A stretch of 64,000 nucleotides of DNA, taken from positions 1 through 64,000 of the forward strand of contig JALQPE010002995.1 of assembly GCA_030407315.1 (NCBI GenBank), in the 5' to 3' direction. The position numbers and the translations under genes are program-made. This DNA comes from Asparagopsis taxiformis (Eukaryota > Rhodophyta > Florideophyceae > Bonnemaisoniales > Bonnemaisoniaceae). How positions within the stretch are numbered: position 1 is the stretch's first letter; every line of letters begins with the position of its first letter. Positions 54,421-64,000 of the stretch are shown piece by piece. The notes under the pieces are model-generated. The model did no database searches and was not told the origin of the DNA. It was given only the letters and a program-made list of their open reading frames with translations.

Positions 54421-55456
54421 CGGCGACCACTCTATTTTTCCTTGTCGGTCGACTCCAATTTCGTCTTTAATTTTTTCATCCTCTCGCTCACACCCCCTTC
54501 CTGTTGGTGCTCACCTCCCCCGTACTGTACCTCAAACACCCCCAATACCACTCTAGCACGCATTTTCAGATACCTATCCCCGCTTCCACGGTGCACACCT
54601 CCATTCCATACCTACTTTTCTGCTCTACCGTACAGATTTCGTATAACCAGTCCTCATACTACCTCAGAATAGGGCAAAACACCCCCTATCTCCTCGACCA
54701 TGCTCTCCCCCATCACCTTTGAAACGTATTGTTCTTCAGTACCCTCTCTCCTCTACCCTCAACCCCTCTCCTTCGCCCTCTACACAAACTTCCCCTGCAG
54801 CTTACTCTTCCAAAACCTCTCACTCCCCATCCCGTACCCGACCTGCTCCACCCCTCCCTCCCTCAGCTGCTCCATGTCCCCACGCCATCCGCATCTTCGA
54901 TACCGTATACACCACCACCACCGGCCCACGCTCCCGCACTGCGGGGTGGCTCCCCCGCCGTATCCCCAGAAACCTCCCCGCTCTGAAACACATATCAACC
55001 CCCCACTTCGCACCCTTCCTCCCACTCCCCTCCCTCCCCAAATACAATACCCCCTTCTTCTCCATCACATCCCCACTCACCACAGCCAGAACAGACGCCA
55101 CCCCCTCCCCTTCTTTCTCCTCACTTTCCTAAAAACCCCTCCTCTCGGCGCCTTCAACCGCACCCTCCTACGGTCCCACCTAAACACCTCCTCCGCCCTC
55201 ACTACCCCAACACCCCGCAGCGTCTCCCCAATCCCCATAATATGCTTGTCGGCACTCCTCTCCGAATCACAATCCATTCTAAACCCGCACTCCGTACATT
55301 TCCACCTCCCCCTGTACCATCCCAAGATTCCATCCCCCCACAGAACACATCCTCATACCACAGAAGAATTTTCTTCCTCTCATACCTCATCCTTAAAACC
55401 TCCATCAGCTCCATGTAAATTTCGATGAAAATATTTTCTCTACTATGCAATCTCAA
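54421..55456 (-). other. Pyrimidine-rich stretch; possible decayed zinc-finger ORF
   Basis: The plus strand is strongly C/T-rich. Three overlapping minus-strand frames (55456 leftward to about 54820) give text such as GRWKCTECGFRMDC and SADKH, a possible single zinc finger. The frames do not join without shifts and the composition inflates ORF length on both strands. I would not call a gene. Confidence 0.25.
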
Positions 55457-55743
55457 ACATGTATGAGCCTATGCCTTTCCGCTTTGTCAACCCTGAATAT
55501 TGGTACTCATGTATTCATAAAATAGGGCCACCCACATCCCTATCCCGTTCTGCAAGCTTTACAAACCACTAGACGCATACTCCACAACTATACAACAAAC
55601 ACTACTCGCTATTTCAGACGACGCGGTACACAAGTAGCGTAGTGTCAACCTTCCGTGACGCCTTCCCTGATGCGTACAAGTGGGAAACACGTCTAGACGT
55701 ATATCAGAACTGAGTGCGGGAATTTTCGGCACAGGAGATGCTG
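55457..55743. other. Spacer before the palindrome array
   Basis: Nothing recognised. Confidence 0.4.
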
Positions 55744-57190
55744 GGCCACCAAATTGATTTTTCGGAAATTTTAGAATTTCTGGGCTGGCCAGCAATGCAA
55801 TCGAGCTGGACATCCACCGGACGTCCATTTCAGGTTGGTCGCGAGAGGGTGGGGCGGGACCATGATGAAACAAGGACCAAGACCTTTCCCTGACGTGTTG
55901 AGCCTGAAATCGACCCTTCGTGAGACGCGATTTTGGCTTACAGTTGGTGCTAATAGAAGCCAGTGATAGCCCCGATCGGGGCGGCAGCCGGCTCCGGCTT
56001 ACAGTTGGTGCTTACAGACGCCAGTGATAGCCCCCGATCGGGGCCGGCGGTCGGTTCCTGGGGCCGTTGTGGCCAAATTAGACACCCTGATTTGAATTAA
56101 AATTTGGGCTATTCTCAAAAACATGCACATGTGAACATGTTTTTGAGATGGGGGTGTGCCGTACGGCACAATCGACCGCCCAAATCGATGTTTTTTGCAA
56201 TATTTTTCTGTGCCCGAAATTTTAGAATTTCTGGGCTGGCCAGCAATGCAATCGAGCTGGACATCCACCGGACGTCCATTTCAGGTTGGTCGTGAGAGAG
56301 CGGGGCGGGACCATGATGGAACAAGGACCAAGACCTGTCCCTGGCGTATTGAGCCTGAAATTGACCCTTCGTCAGACGCCATTTAGCCTTACAGTTGGTG
56401 CTTACAGAAGCCAGTGAGTGATAGCCCCGATCGGGGCCGGTGGCCGGTGCCTGGGGCCGTTGTGGCCAAATTAGACACCCTGATTTGAATTAAAATTTGG
56501 GCTATTCTCAAAAACATGCACATGTGAACATGTTTTTGAGATGGGGGTGTGCCGTACGGCACAATCGACCCGCCCAAATCGTTGATTTTTGCAAGATTTT
56601 TTGTGCCCGAAATTGTAGAATTTCTGGGCTGGCCAGCAGTGCATCTGAGATGGACATCCACCGGACGTCCATTTCAGGTTGGTCGTGTGCTGCCTACATC
56701 CACGCATTGCAGCAACTAAGCAGGCGAGTTCACTACTCATACAAAGTGCACGGAATACGAGTAACGTGATGGGTGAGTAGTGTTTGTCGTGAGGAGTAAG
56801 GCAGGACCATGATGGAACAGGGGAAACGATGTCACCCTAGCATAACTTAGGCTTGAAGCCTGGAATCGACCCATCGTTAGGCGCCATTTAGCCTTACAGT
56901 TAGTGCTTACAGAAGCCAGTGATGACCCCGCTCGGGGCGGCGGTTCCGGTGCCTGGGGCCGTTGTGGCCAAATTAGACACCCTGATTTGAATTAAAATTT
57001 GGGCTATTCTCAAAAACATGCACATGTGAACATGTTTTTGAGATGGGGGTGTGCCGTACGGCACAATCGACCGCCCAAATCGATGTTTTTTGCAATATTT
57101 TTTTTGTGCCCGAAATTGTAGAATTTCTGGGCCGGCCAGGAATGCATCTGAGTTGGACATCCACCGGACGTCCATTTCAGGTGATCGTGT
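55744..57190 (+). repeat. Palindrome-rich tandem array, cluster 1
   Basis: One partial and three fuller units in direct orientation. Each full unit has, in order, CCCCGATCGGGG or a variant, a hairpin with 12-bp arms CTCAAAAACATG/CATGTTTTTGAG (56114, 56507, 57009), the palindrome GTGCCGTACGGCAC, then GAATTTCTGGGC and GGACATCCACCGGACGTCC. Spacing between hairpins is 393 and 502 bp, so a short and a long unit type exist. No coding sequence is shared between units. Confidence 0.88.
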
Positions 57191-57456
57191 ATCGTGCACG
57201 TCCAGCCATTACCAGAAGCAAGTTGGCGATGAAGCACGTATAAACCCAATTGTTCTGCTATTTCTAGCATAGACCATCGAGTCTAGAGATGTGAGGGAAT
57301 CGTCCTGGAATCATGCTCCAACCCACTAGGGAATGGACAATCTAGTTTGAAAGCATGGAACGGAAGTGCATTATAGTAGGTTCATAGATTGAAAGTGATA
57401 AAGGAGATGATTATATTCTCGATAATTGTTTGCTAAAGTAGTTGTTGTTAAGATAT
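57191..57456. other. Spacer between array 1 and the oxygenase-like gene
   Basis: AT-richer, no repeat unit. Probably 3' flank of the gene at 57457. Confidence 0.5.
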
Positions 57457-59103
57457 CTAGCCGTCGGAAAACTGTTCTTCCTCTTCGTCCTCACTATGAT
57501 AGTGAACTAGATATCCAGGTTGTCCCGGCAGAAGAGGCACTACCGGGGCCACACTCGGTGTGTGCATTACATCCTTGCGAGGTTCTGTCGTCTTCATCCG
57601 CATCATTCGGAGCTGCCCTGTCTTCGGCCTACCATCTTTCTTGACCGGGATGGGAACAACTGTCTTGTGGCGAACATTGACAGGTGCCGGTTGACTTTGC
57701 CTTGCAGACCGGCGCGGAGCATTGGCGATGACTTCTTCTTCGAATCCCAACCGCCTGATGAAACCAAACGAAACATTGTCGGGAATCGGATACGACGCAT
57801 TCCTGAAATACGTGTGATACCTCGTTGTCGTGTGTGACACAACTCTGTCGACATGCCCTGCCCCGGCATGTTGTACATGGCCGTGACCGATGAAGACTGA
57901 ACGTGGCGGAACGATTACCTTCTTCAGCTTCATCGTCTTGGCGTACATATCTAATTCCAGCGCTTTTGAAAAAGTACTTGTGGGACCCTGGACACACCCA
58001 GATAGGGAATGGGTCATCTCCGTTGGCAATAACAAAGTAACCCGGAAGTTGATCTTTGCGGTCGCGAGGAGGAACAGGGAAATCATTGTGTGGGACCTGC
58101 CGAGGACACCCCTTTCCCGTTATCAAAAACCGTCCCCCAGATGCCGGCATGACAAGTTTTTCTCCCGGTAAACCGCACTCCTCCAGCCCTGTCAGCCGGA
58201 CAAGGATTCCCAACCACACATCCAGCAGGGCTCGCCGCGTCACAAACTTGAACCGGTCGATATGCGTCTCATCGTTCTCGGCATAGTCAACCAGGCAGTG
58301 GCGCGTAGACGTGAAGCGAGCCCTCCCCTCATTCCGGTTCTTCTCGTCTGTTTCATCGTCCCCCGTATTGACAATGGGACTCCACAGCTGCCGGTTCCCA
58401 GGGTCCTTGTGCACCTGCTCCCCCTCCCACGTTCCCAAAAAGTACCGAAACAATTCCTGGTTAGGAATTTCTTCCATGAGACCCAAGTCAAATGGGAACT
58501 TGTCCGACGCATCTAGGTAGCTTACATCCGCGAAATTGTGCATCACCGTATACCCTCGCTCGTTGATTTCCGTTCGGCAATTGTGGAAGTACGCCATACC
58601 AGTGCCGGCCTCATACGAATCCTTCCAGCTTGTAGACATTCGCGCAACCTGGGCGAAGTCCAGCCTCGAGGGTAGAAACGTCGATGTAGGCTCACACATC
58701 GCCTTGGCAGCCATCTTCCACGCTGCGAAGAACATCGGATAGACGTGATCGATTTCGAATAGCACACGAGCCCGATGTTCTTCCGGAATATGCAGCCCCT
58801 CAAACACAGGGTCCATCGCCACTTGCTTCAAATACCTCACCTCTCTGCCCTCCTCATCGATTTCCACACTCTCCAATAACAACCTGAGCTCAATCGGGGG
58901 CAGACAGCCAACCCTCACCGATGCGATGACATCCGCGGGACGCTGCGCCAGATGATGCCCTTCGGCTCGGTCTTCGAAATCGTCAGAGGAAGAGACGGCA
59001 TACGGTCGTCGAAGAGGAGGTCGTCTTCAGAAGGAGAGTCACGAACGATGTAACCGTCTTCATCGACTTCCACTCCTTCCGGAACAGTGAATGTAATTGT
59101 CAC
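57457..59103 (-). pseudogene. 2-oxoglutarate/Fe(II) oxygenase-like gene with two frame breaks
   Basis: Read leftward in three pieces. The acidic N-terminus is at about 59103-58990 (VPEGVEVDEDGYIVRD, no ATG). The main part is at about 58990-57970, and the C-terminus at about 57970-57457. The main part has QVPHNDFPVPP (HxD iron ligands, in the 429-codon piece H277 and D279) and PIWVCPGSHKYF. The C-terminal piece has VIVPPRSVFIGHGHVQHAGAGH (distal His ligand) and RYHTYF. This order fits the double-stranded beta-helix of phytanoyl-CoA-dioxygenase-like enzymes. The second break sits at a TTTTT run. The tail is acidic (SEDEEEEQFSDG). The substrate cannot be told. The overlap with the upstream ParB-like gene suggests joint expression or an ancestral fusion. 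Confidence 0.7.
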
Positions 59104-61388
59104 TTCGCGGACCCCCTTGCTTTCGACTTGGCCCTCGTCTGCACCCTGTTTGTCTTCCTCGTCCGAAGCGGTATGGACAGATTCTTGGTTGGAGGGAGTC
59201 GCACCAGCACGTTGGTTATCTTGGGGACAATCTCAACGGCAGAATCGGGGGAACGGGCGGAGTCTTCGTCAACCTCATCACCGGAAGCAGTGGCTTGTTG
59301 TTGATCGGTGGGTTTATCAACAACGGCCTGCTCTTCTTCCCGGCGGATTGTTGTACCACAACCGGCTCTTCTTCCTCGAGGCGTGTGCTCCCCGTCGAGC
59401 GAAGTCGCTGTGAACGGCGGCGGATGCCATGCGAAGCAGGCTCATGTTCGACATTCCGCTGCTTCTTGTGAGTGAGTCTCACATTGGCAGCAGAAGGGCG
59501 GCGTTTGCGTCGAGCCTTAGTCTTCTTCTTCAATGTCGGATTGAAAAACTCTTTCAAGTTCGTTTCCAAATCCTGTAAACGCGTGGTTCTCCGTCGCATT
59601 CGAACCTCACTGCTCCGGTCGTCCCCTCTATACATTGCAATGGCATTGGTGAGATGCCATTGCAACTCCTTCGGCTGCTTAACCGACCCAATTGCCATCT
59701 CTGTGCTCAGAAATGACTTGCGCATAATACTCTTTGGGCGCCCAAACGCAGCGTACAGAGAATTTGCTATTGCAGTCACGCGACGGACGTATGTATAAAA
59801 GTCGTTCACGTCAAAGCGTCCATCCGGACGTCCGCCATGAGCAGGGTTCAAGTACTCCGAAAGACCACGCAAGACGAAGACAAAGTTTTCTTCCAGCAAC
59901 TCGCGCACTATCTTGTGGTCCAGGTGCGTTATCCCAATCTCGTTGCGGCGCTCGGAATTGTTCAGCTCACGCAACACGTCGTCGAGAACAGGATGCTTCA
60001 GCGTTGCTATAGCCAAACGCGTCCACCGCCGAGCCGTGTTCGTCGAATTCATCATCCCCATGAACTGCGCCTCGAACAATGTTCGGATGACATCAGACTC
60101 ACGCAAGTCGCCAGCGTTTTCCACGTTGTTTGCAACAGCAATCGTACGGATGAACTGCTGGATGGACGACAAGATTCGAACCAGGGAGCGCTCCGTCAGT
60201 TGCGTCCCAGTCGTATGGTTCGACTCTGCACTCTTGTGGATGATCTCATGAGGCTGGAGATCACTGTCGTCCTTGCGGCGAAGGTAGTACACATCCAGAG
60301 GCTGAGTAACCCAGCGCAAGCGGTTTGCCTCCTGTGGCAGCTTGGTTCTGTGCATACGGGTGAGGCGCGTGAAGTCATCCGCAATGCTATGCATAGCATT
60401 GAGACGATGCAGTCCGTCGATCACGGTCACGTTCGCATTGGCATGGAATTTGCCATTCTGGAACAGACGCGTGTCGGCGGACAAATGCGTGTTCTGCGAC
60501 CTCAGCACCGTCACAGTGATACGCGAAGAGCTCACATACCCCACCGCCAACATATTGTTGCGCAGGTCCTCCACGTGGTCTTCTTTGACATCGCGAAGGG
60601 TCACGGCCGGTTCCACTAGCTGCCTCACCAACACAGTCGCTCCTTCTCCGACGTAATCCGACGTCACAAACTTGGGCACCATAATTTGCGTCCCCTGCTG
60701 CTCACGAATGCTTTCCGCCACCTCCGGTTCGTCGTCCACCTCGGTTACGTCCTGCGTAGTAGCTTCGGTGACGTTGGAGCGAGCAGGGTGCTTCGTGCCT
60801 CCACTGGAGGCTCTGGCAGAGCGAGCAGGGCGCTTCGTGCCTCCCGAAACCGGGACGGAGCGTGCTGGATGCTTCGTACCCCCCGAACCAGTGATTTCGC
60901 CTGCTGGACCGGTACTGGGCATCCGTCCCGAGCTGGCCTGGTTCGTCGCTGCGTTGAAGTTTGACGCTGCAGCAGGGGTACGAATGTCGCTAGAGCCATC
61001 CTCCGCAGCGGGGCGCATCATCCGAGTATCCCAAGGGGTAAAACGCCGCGGCGTATGCTCCACCCATCGTCTCCGGCGGTCCCTCGGCGCCATCAAACAT
61101 GTACGGGAACGGGAGGTCCTTGAACTTGTCCTTAGTCGCAATGTTGCGCACGACGATATAGTCGGCCTCGTCGGTTTCCGGCAGCTTGTGGTTGTGCAGC
61201 GTGCGCGGAAGGCCAACATCGCCACCAGCAGTGCTCACCGAAGCCGTCCCAATATGCACAGCCGCACCGTCCACGTCCGCAAACAAGTCGACATCGACGC
61301 CGCGCTTGAGTCCGCGCGACTCCGCTGACGCGCTCACTTGATCGCCGCAAACCGTTGAAAACAAACTGCTGAAATGCGTATCCGCCAT
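59100..61388 (-). pseudogene. ParB/sulfiredoxin-fold protein gene with two frame breaks
   Basis: Start ATG at 61388 (MADTHFSSLF). The first frame runs to about 61010, where a CCCC run shifts it into the long frame ending at 59216. After a Ser/Thr/Pro-rich part with three SGGTK(H/R)PARS repeats comes a ParB-like domain: LVEPAVTLRDVKEDHVEDLR, then VTVIDGLHRLNAM (the GxxR motif of ParB nuclease-fold proteins). A long helical region (about 300-530) and a very basic tail (KKKTKARRKRR, RRSQRLRS) follow, suggesting DNA binding in the nucleus. Near 59350 a frame change back to the first frame gives a more protein-like acidic/basic end with a stop at 59102-59100. No helix-turn-helix was recognised. 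Function unknown. Confidence 0.68.
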
Positions 61389-61719
61389 GGTTGTTGAGTT
61401 GGAAAGGAAAAGAGATGGTTGACGTTGACGTATTCGAGTGATGTGGATGGTATGTTTCACGTTAAGTTGAAGAATGGTCGTGAACGCCAATCGCTGGAAA
61501 TAATAACACAATACAACCGAAATTTTGTTAGGTACACACCTATCGTGACCGCTGGAATGCAAGACAGGCAATCGAGATGTGAGTGTCCGTTCAGAACGGG
61601 CCCGAGTCGGGCTCTCGAAACCTGACGAGGTGGCGTGAAGCAGGCAGTGTCCTTGATGTGTAATGTGTTAAAATTACAGCTGTCAAGCTAGGCGGCTTTT
61701 GGGGCGGCTGCGAGCACCC
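61389..61719. other. Upstream region of the ParB-like gene
   Basis: Should hold the promoter of the minus-strand gene. No repeat unit and no obvious TATA box were found. Confidence 0.45.
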
Positions 61720-62830
61720 CTTTATCCGGGGAACACCCTGATTTGAGTTAAAATTTGGGCTATTCTCAAAAACATGCACATGTGAACATGTTTTTGAGAT
61801 GGGGGTGTGCCGTACGGCACAATCGACCCGCCCAAATCGTTGATTTTTGCAAGATTTTTTGTGCCCGAAATTTTAGAATTTCTGGGCTGGCCAGCAGTGC
61901 ATCTGAGATGGACATCCACCGGACGTCCATTTCAGGTTGGTCGTGTGCTGCCTACATCCACGCATTGCAGCAACTAAGCAGGCGGGTTCACTACTAATAT
62001 AAAGTGCACGGAATATGAGTAACGTGATGGGTGAGTAGTGTTTCTGTTGAGGGAGTAAGGCGGGACCATGATGGAACAGGGGAAACGATGTCACCCTAGC
62101 ATAACTTAGGCTTGAAGCCTGCAATCGGCCCATCTTCCGGCGCCATTTAGCCTCACAGTTAGTGCTTACAGAAGCCAGTGATGACCCCGCTCGGGGCGGC
62201 GGCCGGTTCCTGGGGCCGTTGTGGCCAAATTAGACACCCTGATTTGAATTAAAATTTGGGCTATTCTCAAAAACATGCACATGTGAAACATGTTTTGAAA
62301 TGGGGGTGTGCCGTACGGCACAAACGACCCGCTGAAATCGTTGATTTTTTACAATTTTTTTGTGCCCGAAATTTTAGAATTTCCGGGCTGGCCAGCAGTG
62401 CAATCGAGCTGGACATCCACCGGACGTGCATTTCAGGTTGGTCGTGAGAGAGTGGGTGGGGACCATGATGGAACAAGGACCAAGACCTGTCCCTGGCGTA
62501 TTGAGCCTGAAATTGACCCTTTGTCAGACGCCATTTAGCCTTACAGTTAGTGCTTACAGAAGCCAGTGACAACCCCACTCGGGGCGGCGGTCGGTTCCTG
62601 GGGCCGTTGTGGCCAAATTAGACACCCTGATTTGAATTAAAATTTGGGCTATTCTCAAAAACATGCACATGTGAACATGTTTTTGAGATGGGGGTGTGCC
62701 GTACGGCACAATCGACCCGCTGAAATCGATTTTTTGCAATTTTTTTTCTGCCCTGAATTGTAGAATTTCTGGGCTGGACAGCAATGCAACTGAGCTGGAC
62801 ATCCACCGGGCGTCCATTTCAACTTGGTCT
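61720..62830 (+). repeat. Palindrome-rich tandem array, cluster 2
   Basis: Three units of the same family and orientation as 55744-57190, with hairpins at 61765, 62266 (arms mutated) and 62654. Spacing is 501 then 388 bp, so the long unit comes first here and second in cluster 1. GTGCCGTACGGCAC is intact in all three. Confidence 0.88.
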
Positions 62831-63049
62831 TGTATTTTGCATCTGCACGCATAACAGCAACCAAGCAGTCAGGTTCACTGCTCGGACGAAGTGCACCTAG
62901 AGTGTGAACGATTGGTTTTTGACAGGCGAGTACTGCCGAATAGGTTTCACCCTGGACTAATGGTGGCTGGACATTCTGCATTATATGATATACTTCAACT
63001 CTGGAACGTAGCTTTATTTGTAGTCGAAATGAAAACATCTTTCGTGACC

Positions 63050-63973
63050 CTAATTCCATGCTCTAAACGCTGTCCCATAATGAACGTAGAGCTCCTGCCC
63101 CGGACGGATATCGCGGATTGCACGTACTACAATGATCTTCGGATTTTCTAGGTCCTTCGCCTTGAGCTTCTTCCCCGTCGAACCGCTGCTGTAGTTCTCG
63201 ACAAACTCGACGTTGGCCATCCGCCTGGTGTCTTCCGCCGGAGTGTCCTCACCTCGCAAATACCGCGGGTCGTTGATGAACTGCGCCGAACAGAACGGAG
63301 CCGGAACAATCCAAATTGGATGCTCGATGTTTTCGTCGTCCTCCGCTGTTGCATACAGCTTGATAGCATACATCAAGAATGTTTCCTTCGTTATCGCCAT
63401 GTGACCCTCTCCGTACGCGAACCTCATCGACTCCTTGCTCATATCAGAGTACACAACAGTTCCGTAGTATGCACATACTTCGTCACCAACATTAAATGTC
63501 TGTTCAGCGAAGAGCCCTCTTCCTGCATTTGGATGCTTAATCAGCGATGGTCGAACGCTCAATTTTTTCGCAACACAATCGTGTGCCCGCATCACGCGAG
63601 GGTTTTCAGTTTGCAACCAGCGGCGCAGGGAAGGTGGCCAATAATGTACCGGTTTCTCCATGTGCTCGCGCGACGCAATCGACTCTGGGCACAGCTGCCA
63701 GAGGTACTGCCGAATATATTTCGGGAACCTCTGGTACAGGGGAAGGCCAGGTGGGGGTTCGATGATCCTGCGTTCCCTCTGCGTACGCATCGTGACAGAG
63801 GGGGACGCCAAGAACTTCTCAGCACTCTGTTTCGCTTCTGTCGTGACCCTCATGTCAGTGTTGTTTGAAAGAATTACACGTGACATGACTGCACACAGCT
63901 TTGGAAGCGATCGTACCACACACAATTTGTCCATGTCACTGCCGACGAAAACACGGTGCTCAGGCAAGCTCAT
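63050..63973 (-). CDS. SET-domain protein (start may lie outside the window)
   Basis: 307 residues from ATG 63973. The frame is still open to the window edge, so the N-terminus could be longer. The SET domain covers about 139-302. It has HPNAGRGLFAEQTFNVGDEV (SET-N), then a post-insert segment with AQFINDPRY, which replaces the usual RFxNHSCxPN and keeps only the asparagine, MANVEFVEN, and GQELYVHYG (the E-Y substrate pocket). No Cys-rich post-SET is seen. Methylation of a histone or other protein lysine is the likely activity, though the missing NHS motif makes catalysis uncertain. It is oriented like the ParB-like and oxygenase-like genes, with palindrome array 2 between. Confidence 0.8.
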   Translation of the reverse strand: MSLPEHRVFVGSDMDKLCVVRSLPKLCAVMSRVILSNNTDMRVTTEAKQSAEKFLASPSVTMRTQRERRIIEPPPGLPLYQRFPKYIRQYLWQLCPESIASREHMEKPVHYWPPSLRRWLQTENPRVMRAHDCVAKKLSVRPSLIKHPNAGRGLFAEQTFNVGDEVCAYYGTVVYSDMSKESMRFAYGEGHMAITKETFLMYAIKLYATAEDDENIEHPIWIVPAPFCSAQFINDPRYLRGEDTPAEDTRRMANVEFVENYSSGSTGKKLKAKDLENPKIIVVRAIRDIRPGQELYVHYGTAFRAWN

Positions 63974-64000
63974 AGCTGCTTTTCCCGTTGCGAAAGTGCC

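Noticed and set aside
54700..55428. Plus-strand Pro/Ser/Thr-rich frame of 242 codons
   Set aside because: Produced by a C/T-rich tract that rarely forms stops. Low complexity throughout.
55744..57190. CRISPR-like array
   Set aside because: Units are 390-500 bp with no short regular spacers and no cas genes, and the sequence context is eukaryotic.

Overview
The window looks like nuclear DNA of a multicellular red alga. I infer this from intron-poor genes packed between nested LTR retrotransposons, a secreted beta-integrin-like VWA protein, and a eukaryotic gene set with no bacterial operon signals. A florideophyte such as Chondrus is my best guess. No species call can be proven from the sequence alone.

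Left part (1-21135): a nest of retroelements. Positions 1-793 hold the 5' end of a minus-strand Ty3/gypsy element that runs off the window. A decayed gag of another family follows (about 1481-2393). A Ty1/copia element on the minus strand occupies 3049-21130, with perfect 5-bp target duplications (TGCAT). It is split by a full-length plus-strand Ty3/gypsy element at 4672-18152. That element has 660-663 bp LTRs, gag, a pol with a C-terminal chromodomain, a 350-bp tandem repeat and a long antisense ORF next to the 3' LTR. The copia element appears to use the 5' half of initiator tRNA-Met as its primer.

Middle part (21136-41246): host genes. These are a secreted VWA/integrin-beta-like protein (21467-22651), two tandem paralogues with the order NB-ARC, WD40 propeller, C-terminal TIR (26643-30938 and 33973-38745), and an unrecognised gene cut by a retrotransposon (39526-41246). 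The NB-ARC genes resemble STAND/NLR immune switches. Copy B starts with MGNCC, a likely myristoylation/palmitoylation anchor. Copy A has lost that start codon and has a stop in its former N-terminus. Copy B is interrupted by about 339 bp that is either an in-frame GT-AG intron or an insertion.

Right part: a second Ty3/gypsy copy (41247 to about 54118) has lost its 3' LTR and has frameshifted gag and pol. One frameshift is a 26-bp template-switch palindrome. Its antisense ORF is still open.

Far right (54119-64000): short palindromic repeats, then two tandem arrays (about 55744-57190 and 61720-62830) of a 390-500 bp unit rich in perfect palindromes. The arrays flank a frameshifted 2-oxoglutarate-oxygenase-like gene and a ParB/sulfiredoxin-fold gene. 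A SET-domain gene follows at the right edge. All three point the same way. This palindrome-array plus ParB-like, oxygenase and SET neighbourhood, and the NB-ARC-WD40-TIR pair, are the most interesting parts of the window.
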